Source: Maribacter sp. MJ134 (lineage in GTDB: Bacteria; Bacteroidota; Bacteroidia; Flavobacteriales; Flavobacteriaceae). From it: a stretch of 64,000 bases of DNA. A program made the translations under genes and the position numbers. The notes under the pieces were generated by a model. That model ran no database searches and was not told where the DNA came from. It worked only from the letters and a program-made list of their open reading frames with translations. Location: the NCBI RefSeq assembly GCF_003970695.1, contig NZ_CP034570.1, positions 3,720,001 to 3,784,000 of the forward strand, written 5' to 3'. This document shows, one piece after another, positions 24,613 to 32,777 of this stretch; within the stretch, counting starts at the first letter, position 1, and the number at the start of each line of letters is the position of its first letter.

Positions 24613-24897
24613 CTATGGTTTTTTACTTAGGATATCCAATAGAATGTCGGTGTCCTTTACAATCTTCTGAATGAAGGTTTTGCTTTTCATTCGTTTAATG
24701 AATTTTTCAAGATAGATTGCATCTTTCCTACTGTTTAATTGCATCGAAACTACAATTTGCCAATCGTCCGCCGCTTTTGTAAATGATTTTTTAAAATAAT
24801 GAGCATTATGTTGTTCTAACCTATTTACTATATCTGGAGATTCCCCGATATAGTATCTGCTTATTTTCTCGCTGTAAAGAATGTACAGGTAATGCAT
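24613..24897 (-). CDS. GIY-YIG nuclease-domain protein, copy 1
   Basis: The 94-residue protein is a stand-alone GIY-YIG domain: YILYSEKISRYYIGE at 4-18 gives the two tyrosine motifs, R26 is in NRLEQHN and the catalytic E is in AIYLEKFIKRM. Such short UPF0213-like proteins are related to UvrC, Slx1 and homing nucleases; most have no assigned role. It is duplicated with its flanks (copy 2 at 24983-25267) beside tRNA-Phe. Its stop codon lies at the junction with a tRNA-Phe 3' fragment. This arrangement suggests a selfish element, not a housekeeping gene. Confidence 0.85.
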   Translation of the reverse strand: MHYLYILYSEKISRYYIGESPDIVNRLEQHNAHYFKKSFTKAADDWQIVVSMQLNSRKDAIYLEKFIKRMKSKTFIQKIVKDTDILLDILSKKP

Positions 24898-24913
24898 TTG
24901 GAAAAAATATAAA

Positions 24914-24940
24914 CAAAAAATCCCCGCTATTGCGAGGATT
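24914..24940 (-). terminator. Terminator hairpin of unit 2
   Basis: Same hairpin as at 24544-24570 with one loop base changed, followed on the minus strand by TTTTTTG. Confidence 0.7.
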
Positions 24941-24982
24941 AGTTGTGGTGCCTCCAGCCCCGACGCTTCGGGGGAACCAGAG

Positions 24983-25267
24983 CTATGGTTTTTTATTTAG
25001 GATATCCAATAGAATGTCATTGTCCTTTACAATCTTCTGAATGAAGGTTTTGCTTTTCATTCGTTTAATGAATTTTTCAAGATAGATTGCATCTTTCCTA
25101 CTTTTTAATTGCATCGAAACTACAATTTCCCAATCGCCCGCCGCTTTTGTAAATGCTTTTTTAAAATAATGAGCATTGTGTTGTTCTAACCTATTTACTA
25201 TATCCGGAGATTCCCCGATATAGTATCTGCTTATTTTCTCGCTGTAAAGAATGTACAGGTAATGCAT
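24983..25267 (-). CDS. GIY-YIG nuclease-domain protein, copy 2
   Basis: This 94-residue protein is nearly identical to copy 1, with conservative changes such as D to G in the KAADDW/KAAGDW segment and N to K in QLNSRKD/QLKSRKD. The frame and catalytic residues are intact in both, so both are probably under selection or recently copied. An in-frame extension up to 25345 would run through the tRNA-Phe sequence and is not credible. The ATG at 25267 corresponds exactly to the copy 1 start shifted by 370 bases. Confidence 0.85.
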   Translation of the reverse strand: MHYLYILYSEKISRYYIGESPDIVNRLEQHNAHYFKKAFTKAAGDWEIVVSMQLKSRKDAIYLEKFIKRMKSKTFIQKIVKDNDILLDILNKKP

Positions 25268-25283
25268 TTGGAAAAAATATAAA

Positions 25284-25310
25284 CAAAAAATCCCCGCTAT
25301 TGCGAGGATT
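25284..25310 (-). terminator. Terminator of tRNA-Phe
   Basis: AATCCTCGC and GCGGGGATT form a 9-bp stem (one G-U pair) on the minus strand followed by TTTTTTG, beginning five bases past the tRNA 3' end. Confidence 0.75.
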
Positions 25311-25315
25311 AGTTG

Positions 25316-25388
25316 TGGTGCCTCCAGGAATCGAACCAGGGACACATGGATTTTCAGTCCATTGCTCTACCAACTGAGCTAAGGCACC
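25316..25388 (-). tRNA. tRNA-Phe (anticodon GAA)
   Basis: The 73-base gene folds as a normal tRNA: acceptor GGTGCCT/AGGCACC, D-arm TAGCTCAGTTGGTAGAGC, anticodon loop CTGAAAA with GAA, and T-arm CCTGGTTCGATTCCTGG. CCA is not encoded. The 3' end is duplicated twice downstream in the 370-bp units, and a scrambled relic lies upstream at 25445-25500. Confidence 0.97.
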
Positions 25389-25444
25389 ATTATTATCAAT
25401 ATTTCAATTTTCTATTTAACTTCTTGGCTTTTGGTAATGCCAAG

Positions 25445-25500
25445 CACATGGATTTTTTGTCTCCCGATGCTTCGGGACTCAACAACTGAGCTAAGGCACC
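25445..25500 (-). pseudogene. Scrambled tRNA-Phe relic with an internal hairpin
   Basis: On the minus strand it begins GGTGCCTTAGCTCAGTTG, exactly as tRNA-Phe, and later has AAATCCATGTG from the anticodon 3' side. In between, the D-arm/anticodon 5' half is replaced by a segment with the perfect hairpin TCCCGA...TCGGGA (25462-25477). It cannot fold as a tRNA. Confidence 0.75.
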
Positions 25501-25890
25501 GTGTCGCTATAAGCGGCTGCAAATATAATTTCAATTTTACGATATACAAACAAAATCACGAAAAAAGCCTTGTGTTTTTTTGTTTTAAGCTCTTCCCATA
25601 CTTCAAATTAAAAATTAACCTAGTGACGAAAAAGTTAATATACTGTTCGCATGACGAATAAGAGTTGATGCGAGCACAAATGTAACACCATTGTTTTTTC
25701 ATAAAATCTTCTTAATAAAATCTAAATGCCCGAGGTGCTTATCTATTTAATTCGCTATTTTAGGGCGAGTCATTAAAAAAAGACACGGTATCCACTATTT
25801 TTTGAATGCTGACTAGAACTAACGAACACTCCCTAGTCGCTTTAAGCTATGTTTTAAAAGGACAAGGGGGCAATAACTTAATAACACTAG
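25501..25890. other. Gene-free stretch upstream of tldD
   Basis: I find no gene, tRNA or clear terminator here. A 6-bp inverted repeat GACTAG/CTAGTC (25811-25816, 25833-25838) lies in the probable leader of the tldD operon. The promoter should be in this region, but no exact TAnnTTTG with a spaced TTTG stands out. Confidence 0.4.
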
Positions 25891-27531
25891 ATGAAAAGAA
25901 GAGACTTTGTACAATTATCGGGAATGGGCGCAGCCTCACTCTTGGTGCCAGCTAGTTTGATGGGAAATAACATTCAGGCAGAAGCACTGCTGGAGCCAGG
26001 CATGGATGTTATAGTTAAGAAACGCATGGCAGATGTAGCACTCAATACCGCAAAATCGATGGGGGCCACCTATGCGGATGCTAGAATAGGTAGATACTTG
26101 AACCAATATGTCTTTACAAGAGAGGACAAGGTACAAAATGTGGTTAATACAGAATCCTTTGGAATCGGTATACGGGTCATCGCTAACGGGACTTGGGGTT
26201 TTGCCTCCACGAACAGTGTTACTGAGGATGGTATCAAAAAAGCGACACAACAGGCTGTAGCTATTGCAAAGGCAAATTCTAAGATTCAGACAGAGCCCGT
26301 AAAATTGGCTCCCGTGCAAGCGCATGGTGAAGTATCTTGGAAAACGCCTATTCAAAAAGATTTTAAAGAGGTTCCGGTTTCCGAGAAAGTAGATTTACTT
26401 TTAAATGCAAACGCGGCCGCTATGAATAATGGTGCCAATTTTGTAAACTCTGCGTTGTTCATGGTGAACGAGCAAAAGTATTTTGCTTCAACGGACGGTT
26501 CTTACATAGACCAGGACGTACACCGTATATGGCCTACTTTCGGCGTTACTGCGGTCGATAGGGAAGCGGGCAAGTTCAAGACTAGACAGGCCATGAGTGC
26601 CCCGATGGGTATGGGTTATGAATATATGGACGGTCTGGCTTCCGAAAAACTGGAAGGTCCGGCAGGAATCACTCTGTATAGAAAGAGTTATGATATTGTG
26701 GAGGATGCGGTACAGGCCGCTAAACAGGCAACACAAATGCTTACCGCGAAATCAGTAGACCCTGGGAAATATGATTTGGTCTTAGAGCCTAACCATTTAG
26801 GGTTAACGATTCATGAATCTGTTGGGCATCCTTTGGAACTGGACAGGGTGCTCGGTTACGAAGCAAACTACGCGGGTACAAGTTTTGCTACGTTGGACAA
26901 GTGGAAATCCGGTGACTTTAACTACGGTAGCGATATTGTAAACCTCGTTGCCGACAAAACCATGGAGGGTAGTCTTGGTGCTGTTGGTTATGATGATGAA
27001 GGAGTAAAATGCAAACAGTGGGATTTAGTCAGGAACGGAACATTGGTAAATTATCAGGCCATTCGTGATCAAGTGAACATTATTGGCCAGAATGAATCCC
27101 ATGGATGTTGTTATGCCCAAAGTTGGAACGATGTGCAATTCCAAAGAATGCCCAATGTATCATTAGAGCCGGGTAAAGAAAAATATTCCATTTCCGAAAT
27201 GATAAAAGATGTTGAAAAAGGAATCTATATTGCCGGGAGAGGCTCTTACTCTATCGACCAACAACGGTATAACTTCCAGTTTGGAGGTACTGTTTTCTAT
27301 GAAATTAAAGATGGTAAAATAGTGGGTATGCTTAATGATGTGGCATATCAGTCCAACACGCAAGAGTTCTGGAACTCCTGCGCAAAGATTTGTGATGAAA
27401 GCGATTACAGGATGTTCGGTTCCTTCTTTGACGGTAAAGGACAGCCATCACAGATAAGTGCGGTATCCCATGGTAGTTCTACCACTAGGTTTAACGATAT
27501 CAATGTAATCAATACAGGTCGTAGCATCTAA
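25891..27531 (+). CDS. tldD: TldD-family metalloprotease with Tat signal
   Basis: TldD/TldE form a metalloprotease that degrades or matures peptides. This 546-residue protein has the TldD HExxxH motif in LTIHESVGHPLEL near residues 305-315 and the closing GRGSYSIDQQRYNFQFGG region with the third metal ligand area. Unlike E. coli TldD it begins with a twin-arginine signal (RRDFVQLSGMGAASLLV), so it should be exported folded. It is followed after 27 bases by the TldE/PmbA partner, which carries no such signal. This suggests co-export on one signal, or different compartments. Confidence 0.9.
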   Translation: MKRRDFVQLSGMGAASLLVPASLMGNNIQAEALLEPGMDVIVKKRMADVALNTAKSMGATYADARIGRYLNQYVFTREDKVQNVVNTESFGIGIRVIANGTWGFASTNSVTEDGIKKATQQAVAIAKANSKIQTEPVKLAPVQAHGEVSWKTPIQKDFKEVPVSEKVDLLLNANAAAMNNGANFVNSALFMVNEQKYFASTDGSYIDQDVHRIWPTFGVTAVDREAGKFKTRQAMSAPMGMGYEYMDGLASEKLEGPAGITLYRKSYDIVEDAVQAAKQATQMLTAKSVDPGKYDLVLEPNHLGLTIHESVGHPLELDRVLGYEANYAGTSFATLDKWKSGDFNYGSDIVNLVADKTMEGSLGAVGYDDEGVKCKQWDLVRNGTLVNYQAIRDQVNIIGQNESHGCCYAQSWNDVQFQRMPNVSLEPGKEKYSISEMIKDVEKGIYIAGRGSYSIDQQRYNFQFGGTVFYEIKDGKIVGMLNDVAYQSNTQEFWNSCAKICDESDYRMFGSFFDGKGQPSQISAVSHGSSTTRFNDINVINTGRSI

Positions 27532-27558
27532 GCAATTCACCCAACAAAAAATACTAAA

Positions 27559-28875
27559 ATGGCAATATATACAGAAGAAGAAGCTAGAAAAATAATGGAG
27601 AAAGCATTGCGTTTTTCCACGGCTGATACTTGCGAAATAAACTTGAGCGGAAGTGAAAGTGGTAACATACGTTACGCACGGAATTCCGTCTCCACCTCCG
27701 GGCACCGATCTAACCAAACCTTGGTGGTGCAATCCAGTTATGGTAAAAAGTCCGGGACGGCAACCATAGACGAATTTGATGATGTCTCTTTAGAAAAAGT
27801 AGTCAAACGGGCAGAGGAGTTAGCGAAATTATCTCCGGAGAATCCAGAATTCATGGAACCTTTGGAGCAACAAACCTATGATGAGGCAATAAATTACGTA
27901 GAAGCAACGGCAAATATTTCACCAGAATATAGAGCTACCGTTGCGAATGACAGTATACAACCGGCAATAGCCAACGATGTAACCGCAGCGGGATTTTTGG
28001 ACGATTCTTACGGGTTTAGCGCCATGCTCAATTCTAAAGGTTTATTTGCCTATAACAAATATTCCAACGTAGATTTTACGGTGACCATGCGCAGTAATGA
28101 TGGTACAGGGTCTGGATGGGTTTCTAGAGACTATAACGATATTGCCAAGTTCGATGCTTCGGAAGCATCGAAAACAGCAATTGATAAGGCGGTACTTTCC
28201 AAAGAGGCCAAGGCCATAGAGCCGGGAAAATATACCGTGATTTTGGAACCGGCCGCAGCGGAAAATCTAATCACTAATCTGGGCTATTCCATAGATGCCA
28301 GAACTGCCGACGAAGGCCGTAGTTTTATGTCCAAAGAAGGAGGCGGAACCAAGATAGGGGAGAAAATTGTGGACGAACGCGTGAATCTTTGGTCAGACCC
28401 CCTTCATCCAGAAGTACCCACCGGTACTTGGAACGGTTCGGGACAAGCTTTAAAGAAAACTTCTTGGATAGAAAACGGAGTCGTAAAGAATTTGGCCTAT
28501 AGTAGGTACTGGGCCCAGCAAAAAGGGGTAGACCCTATACCTTACCCGGATAATCTCATTATGGGCGGAGGAGACGCCTCTCTTGAGGATTTGATTAAAA
28601 GCACAAAAAAGGGAATTTTGGTAACGCGTTTATGGTACATCAGAACCGTAGATCCGCAAACCCTGCTCTATACGGGATTAACAAGAGATGGGACTTTCTA
28701 TATTGAAAACGGAGAAATCAAGTATCCTGTTAAGAACTTTAGATTTAATGAGAGTCCAATAATCATGTTGAACAACTTGGAGACACTTGGCAAACAAGTG
28801 CGCATCAACGGTAATCTTATACCATACATGAAAATAAGGGACTTCACTTTTACGAGTTTATCGGACGCGGTTTAA
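27559..28875 (+). CDS. TldE/PmbA-family protein
   Basis: The 438-residue protein is the TldE/PmbA-like partner of TldD, having the same fold but no HExxxH metal motif. Recognisable are RNSVSTSGHRSNQTLVV near residues 37-55, GKYTVILEPAAAENLI near 225 and NLIMGGGDASLEDLIKSTKKGILVTRL near 332-358. It has no signal sequence of its own. The start ATG is 27 bases after tldD, so the two are an operon ending in the hairpin terminator at 28893-28932. Confidence 0.87.
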   Translation: MAIYTEEEARKIMEKALRFSTADTCEINLSGSESGNIRYARNSVSTSGHRSNQTLVVQSSYGKKSGTATIDEFDDVSLEKVVKRAEELAKLSPENPEFMEPLEQQTYDEAINYVEATANISPEYRATVANDSIQPAIANDVTAAGFLDDSYGFSAMLNSKGLFAYNKYSNVDFTVTMRSNDGTGSGWVSRDYNDIAKFDASEASKTAIDKAVLSKEAKAIEPGKYTVILEPAAAENLITNLGYSIDARTADEGRSFMSKEGGGTKIGEKIVDERVNLWSDPLHPEVPTGTWNGSGQALKKTSWIENGVVKNLAYSRYWAQQKGVDPIPYPDNLIMGGGDASLEDLIKSTKKGILVTRLWYIRTVDPQTLLYTGLTRDGTFYIENGEIKYPVKNFRFNESPIIMLNNLETLGKQVRINGNLIPYMKIRDFTFTSLSDAV

Positions 28876-28892
28876 CGTGAAATACGTAAATA

Positions 28893-28932
28893 AACTGGTT
28901 GTAGCTGATGTCTGTTGCAACCGGTTTTTTCG
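28893..28932 (+). terminator. Terminator after the TldD/TldE operon
   Basis: AACTGGTTG and CAACCGGTT form a 9-bp stem (one G-U pair) with a 16-base loop, then TTTT on the plus strand. It separates tldD/tldE from the DUF4159-MoxR operon. Confidence 0.65.
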
Positions 28933-28959
28933 TTATAATAAAATTAGAATGGTACCCTC

Positions 28960-29580
28960 TTGAGCACAAATTTTTTCTTTACTAGGCTACAGTATGAATC
29001 CGGGGATTGGGATGTAGATCAGCGAATGCCCTCCAATCTTTTGAATTCTTTGGTGGAGTACACCACTTTAAAGGTCAATACGGTAGAGAATATCGTGCCC
29101 TTGGCGAGCGATGCCATTTTTAAGTGTCCCTTCTGTTACCTGTCCGGTCACAAACTAGTGCAGTTCACAAAAAAGGAAAGAGAGAACTTTGAAAAGTATG
29201 TGAACAACGGGGGCTTTGTTTTTGTTGACGATTGCAACCATGACATCGATGGACTTTTTGCCAAATCCTTTGAACGTCAGATGGAAGAAATATTTGGGAA
29301 TAGCAGGTTAAAGAAATTACCCAATGACCATGAACTGTATTCCATTTTTTTTGAATTTGAGGATGGCCCGCCAACCACGTCCCAAGAGCTGAACGGTTGG
29401 GGAGATGACCTCGTCCATGAGTATTTAAAGGCAATTGAGGTAAATGGTAGGGTCGGCGTACTCTACAGCAATAAGGATTATGGATGCGAATGGGATTATG
29501 ATTTTAGAAACAAACGTTGGTATAAAATAGACAATACACGATTTGGAGTGAATATCGTGATGTATGCATTAACTTCTTAA
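28960..29580 (+). CDS. DUF4159 protein
   Basis: The 206-residue protein matches DUF4159, a domain with a Rossmann-like, GATase-like fold found beside MoxR/DUF58/BatA genes in many phyla. Features are FFFTRLQYESGDWDVD at the start, FKCPFCYLSGH near 55, NGGFVFVDDCNHD near 88-100 and GVNIVMYALTS at the end. No signal peptide is seen, although many relatives are exported. The only reasonable start is TTG at 28960; a nearby ATG is out of frame. It leads the MoxR operon by nine bases. Confidence 0.82.
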   Translation: MSTNFFFTRLQYESGDWDVDQRMPSNLLNSLVEYTTLKVNTVENIVPLASDAIFKCPFCYLSGHKLVQFTKKERENFEKYVNNGGFVFVDDCNHDIDGLFAKSFERQMEEIFGNSRLKKLPNDHELYSIFFEFEDGPPTTSQELNGWGDDLVHEYLKAIEVNGRVGVLYSNKDYGCEWDYDFRNKRWYKIDNTRFGVNIVMYALTS

Positions 29581-29589
29581 AGTATTCAT

Positions 29590-30585
29590 ATGGATAACAA
29601 ACTGCTGAAAGCAGAACAAGAAATAAATGAACTGACCGATAAACTTTCTTTGCTAAAAAAAGAGATTGCGAAGGTCATTGTGGGGCAGGAAGAGACGATT
29701 GAGCATTTGCTGATCACTTTTTTAGCAGGTGGCCACGCCTTATTGGAAGGAGTGCCGGGTCTTGCAAAAACCCTATTGATACGAACCCTTTCACAAGCCA
29801 TAGATTTAAAATTCAATAGAATTCAGTTTACGCCAGACCTTATGCCTTCGGATATCATTGGTACGGAGATTTTAGAAGATGACCATAGTTCCGGGAAGAA
29901 ATTCTTCAAATTTAATAAGGGGCCAATTTTTGCGAATATCATCCTGGCGGATGAAATTAATAGAACTCCTCCAAAAACCCAGGCAGCATTACTTGAGGCC
30001 ATGCAGGAATTTGAAGTGACCTACTCCGGGGAAACCTATCCCATGGCTAGACCATTTTTTATTTTAGCCACCCAGAACCCCATTGAGCAATCGGGTACTT
30101 TTGCCTTACCGGAAGCCCAACAGGACCGTTTTTTGTTCTATATTAAAATAGGATACCCTACTGCCAAAGAAGAAGCTGCCATCTTGAAGAACACCACGGG
30201 TTCAAAGAAAGCGGTTATAGAAAAAGTGCTGGGAGGGGAAGATATCATAAAGCTACAGCAATTGGTGCGGGACGTTCCCATAAGTGACGATTTAATCGAT
30301 TATGTCAATAAAATTGTGAGGGCTACTAGACCAGAAACGACGACAGATACCTTTGTCAAGGAATGGGTAAGTTGGGGTGCGGGACCCCGTGCCGGGCAGG
30401 CTATGATTTTAACGGCCAAAGCACGGGCATTACAGGATGGAAGACTAGCGGTAACGGAAGAGGATTTAAAGAAGGTCGCCTTTCCTGTGTTACGCCATAG
30501 GGTTATTGTGAACTTTAGGGCAGAAGCAGAGGGGATAACTTCTGATAAGGTTACTGAAAAACTATTGGAAAATTCGCGTTCATAA
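29590..30585 (+). CDS. MoxR-family AAA+ ATPase
   Basis: MoxR ATPases are cytoplasmic chaperones that act on partners carrying von Willebrand A or DUF58 domains. The 331-residue protein has Walker A GVPGLAKT at 54-61, Walker B IILADEIN near 116-123 with the family sequence RTPPKTQAALLEAM after it, sensor 1 ATQNP near 154 and GTFALPEAQQDRF. It is followed 9 bases later by a DUF58 gene and then BatA-like and DUF4175-like genes, the standard Bacteroidota arrangement. Confidence 0.95.
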   Translation: MDNKLLKAEQEINELTDKLSLLKKEIAKVIVGQEETIEHLLITFLAGGHALLEGVPGLAKTLLIRTLSQAIDLKFNRIQFTPDLMPSDIIGTEILEDDHSSGKKFFKFNKGPIFANIILADEINRTPPKTQAALLEAMQEFEVTYSGETYPMARPFFILATQNPIEQSGTFALPEAQQDRFLFYIKIGYPTAKEEAAILKNTTGSKKAVIEKVLGGEDIIKLQQLVRDVPISDDLIDYVNKIVRATRPETTTDTFVKEWVSWGAGPRAGQAMILTAKARALQDGRLAVTEEDLKKVAFPVLRHRVIVNFRAEAEGITSDKVTEKLLENSRS

Positions 30586-30594
30586 TCGAAAAAG

Positions 30595-31491
30595 GTGAAA
30601 CAGGATTATAGACAATTATTTCAACCAAAAATCATCAACAGTGTATCTGGCTTGTCACTTATAGCAAGGGTCATTGTAGAGGGTTATTTGTCGGGTGCGC
30701 ATCAAAGCAAGCGGGTAGGTCCTGGGCTGGAATTCAGTCAATACCGGGGTTATCAGCCAGGGGACGATATGCGTTTGTTGGACTGGAAAATGTTGGCAAG
30801 GTCGGGTCGGTTTTATATCAAGGAATCCGAGATAGATACTCAGGTAGCTGTTAAATTCATTGTAGACGCAAGCGCATCCATGTTGCATGAGGAAAAAGGG
30901 CTGTCCAAAATGGACTACGTAAGGGTTTTGGTAGCTTCATTAGCACACATTTCCCATAAACAAGGAGATGCCACAGGTCTTTTTTCATTGAACAATAGCC
31001 GTTTGCGAGCATTGCATCCCACATCCCACAAACAACATTACAATCGCTTACTGCACGAGCTTATAAAGATTGAAGGAGGTGGTAATTGGCCATCGGATAG
31101 GAATTCCGTTACGGAGATTCATCACGGCGGTCAGAAGGAATTATTGTTCGTAATTACGGACATGTACGAGCAAAATGGGGAGTTGACCAAATGGATTCAA
31201 TCGCTAAAGACTTCAAGAAACGAGGTGGTAGTACTTCAGGTTTTAGGAAAAAACGAATTGGAATTCAATTATACGGGAGCACTGGTATTTGAAGATTTGG
31301 AAACAGGAAAACGTGTAAAGGTGAATGCGAAAAACAGCAAAGTGCAGTATCTAAAAGAGATGGAGGCCGCTTTGGTAAAGACTAAAAATTTCTTCTTAAG
31401 TAATACCATTGGGCATGAGGTTTTTCGTTTGGACAGTCCCATGGAGGAGGCTTTGCAACTATTTCTGAAAAAACGAATGCGTTTAAATTAA
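30595..31491 (+). CDS. DUF58 protein, GTG start
   Basis: The 298-residue DUF58 protein is the usual partner of MoxR. It has the motif GLEFSQYRGYQPGDDMRLLDW near residues 43-63 and a vWA-like core (FIVDASASML near 92). The start is GTG, nine bases after the MoxR stop. It is predicted cytoplasmic and has no membrane helix. Its role is inferred to be transferring the MoxR signal to the membrane proteins encoded downstream. Confidence 0.9.
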   Translation: MKQDYRQLFQPKIINSVSGLSLIARVIVEGYLSGAHQSKRVGPGLEFSQYRGYQPGDDMRLLDWKMLARSGRFYIKESEIDTQVAVKFIVDASASMLHEEKGLSKMDYVRVLVASLAHISHKQGDATGLFSLNNSRLRALHPTSHKQHYNRLLHELIKIEGGGNWPSDRNSVTEIHHGGQKELLFVITDMYEQNGELTKWIQSLKTSRNEVVVLQVLGKNELEFNYTGALVFEDLETGKRVKVNAKNSKVQYLKEMEAALVKTKNFFLSNTIGHEVFRLDSPMEEALQLFLKKRMRLN

Positions 31492-31493
31492 TT

Positions 31494-32777
31494 ATGAGTT
31501 TTCTACACCCAACATATTTATGGGGACTGCTTGGTCTTTTAGTGCCTTTGATAGTTCATCTTTTGAACAAGGGAGAGGTCAAGACCATTAAAGTAGGAAG
31601 TATTCAATTTTTAGAGGCTCAAGAAACTACACAGACCAAAAAGCTGAAGCTCAACGAATACGCATTGTTGCTGTTGCGAATGCTATTGCTGGGTTTACTG
31701 GTATTGGCCATTTCAGGGCCCACTATGCAGTCTCCAATGCCTAGAGAAGCATTAACCTATTTTATTGAGCCTTCGCTGCTGCAGAGTAATAAGATGAAAT
31801 CCCTTTTGGAAAGTAGACCCCAAGCATCATTTCGATTGTTTTCTACTGATTTTCCTTCCCTGGATACCGATGAAATACCGAATACCCGACCTAACTATTG
31901 GCAGCTTGTACAATCTTTGAAGGACTTTCCATCGGATAGTATAGTGATATTCTCGGAGTCCCGAATTTCTGGGATACGAGGAATACGGCCCAAGATGTCC
32001 CCTACAATCAATTGGGTGGTGATGAACCAAGAATCGACCTTAGATACGATTATTGGAGCCTATAAAACAGAAGAGGATGTGGACTTAGTTCGTGTGTTGG
32101 GTAATAATAGCTATACAGACATTCAAAAAATTCCCCTATCAGCAAATAAAAATAGGTCTGCTCAATTATTGGGCGATAGCCTTCAACTGGAGGAGAATGG
32201 TAAGAGCAGTACGGTAGAACTATGGAGAAAAGACACCTTGGGTATAGGATTGTTTTATGATTCCGATTTTTCGCGTGATGCGCAATATATGATGGCAGCC
32301 TTGGACGCTGTTTCAACCTATGCGAAACGCCCCATGACTATTAAAGCCTTTAAAGACGAAGCCGAATCCTCCGTATCTGACTTTGATTTTTTGATTTGGC
32401 TGAAAAGTAATTTCCCTCCAAAAACAGATAATAACTATCTCATGTTTAAGCCGGATAGTCTTTCAGGTCAGTTAATTTCAAAGGGTAATAAAGCCAAGAG
32501 TTACTTTTTAACGGAAAGACTGTCTATTACCAATACCCTTGAGGGTAAATTGGCAGAAAACTTACTGGAAATTATTTCTCCAAGTCCTGAGTTAACAGAA
32601 AAGATCGCCTCCTTGGATAAGCGAGTTTTGGCTAGCGAGGAACTGGTGCCATTGGATTCGGAACGTTTAACGAGCGAAATTGAGGTAAAAAAAAGTGCTC
32701 TAGAACCATGGTTTTGGTTGCTGGCCATAATGGTTTTAGTAGTAGAACGGGTACTTTCTAAATTAAGGAGTCAATGA
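31494..32777 (+). CDS. BatA-domain membrane protein
   Basis: The 427-residue protein begins with the BatA N-terminal domain: FLHPTYLWGLLGLLVPLIVHLLN, the KVGSIQFL loop, and a second helix after LKLNEYALLLLRMLL. The rest is a periplasmic segment, and a third hydrophobic helix (WFWLLAIMVLVVERVL) is at the C-terminus. No vWA domain with a MIDAS motif is seen, unlike the longer BatA/BatB. It overlaps the next gene by four bases, so expression is coupled. Confidence 0.85.
   Translation: MSFLHPTYLWGLLGLLVPLIVHLLNKGEVKTIKVGSIQFLEAQETTQTKKLKLNEYALLLLRMLLLGLLVLAISGPTMQSPMPREALTYFIEPSLLQSNKMKSLLESRPQASFRLFSTDFPSLDTDEIPNTRPNYWQLVQSLKDFPSDSIVIFSESRISGIRGIRPKMSPTINWVVMNQESTLDTIIGAYKTEEDVDLVRVLGNNSYTDIQKIPLSANKNRSAQLLGDSLQLEENGKSSTVELWRKDTLGIGLFYDSDFSRDAQYMMAALDAVSTYAKRPMTIKAFKDEAESSVSDFDFLIWLKSNFPPKTDNNYLMFKPDSLSGQLISKGNKAKSYFLTERLSITNTLEGKLAENLLEIISPSPELTEKIASLDKRVLASEELVPLDSERLTSEIEVKKSALEPWFWLLAIMVLVVERVLSKLRSQ

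Larger units (their letters stand above)
24541..24910 (-). repeat. 370-bp tandem unit 1 (terminator, tRNA-Phe 3' fragment, GIY-YIG gene)
   Basis: The first of two head-to-tail units of exactly 370 bases (24541 and 24911), followed by a 47-base partial third unit at 25281-25327 that merges with the real tRNA-Phe. I count about a dozen differences from unit 2 by eye. Each unit holds a terminator hairpin, the last 12 bases of tRNA-Phe and a GIY-YIG gene. Confidence 0.9.
24911..25280 (-). repeat. 370-bp tandem unit 2 (terminator, tRNA-Phe 3' fragment, GIY-YIG gene)
   Basis: Second unit with the same content as unit 1, directly adjoining the partial third unit that contains the 3' end and terminator of the intact tRNA-Phe. 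A few base changes relative to unit 1 show that the duplication is not brand new. Confidence 0.9.

Noticed and set aside
24983..25345. 120-residue version of the second GIY-YIG protein with an extra N-terminal hydrophobic segment
   Set aside because: The extension is a translation of the tRNA-Phe gene and terminator; the ATG at 25267 corresponds exactly to the other copy.
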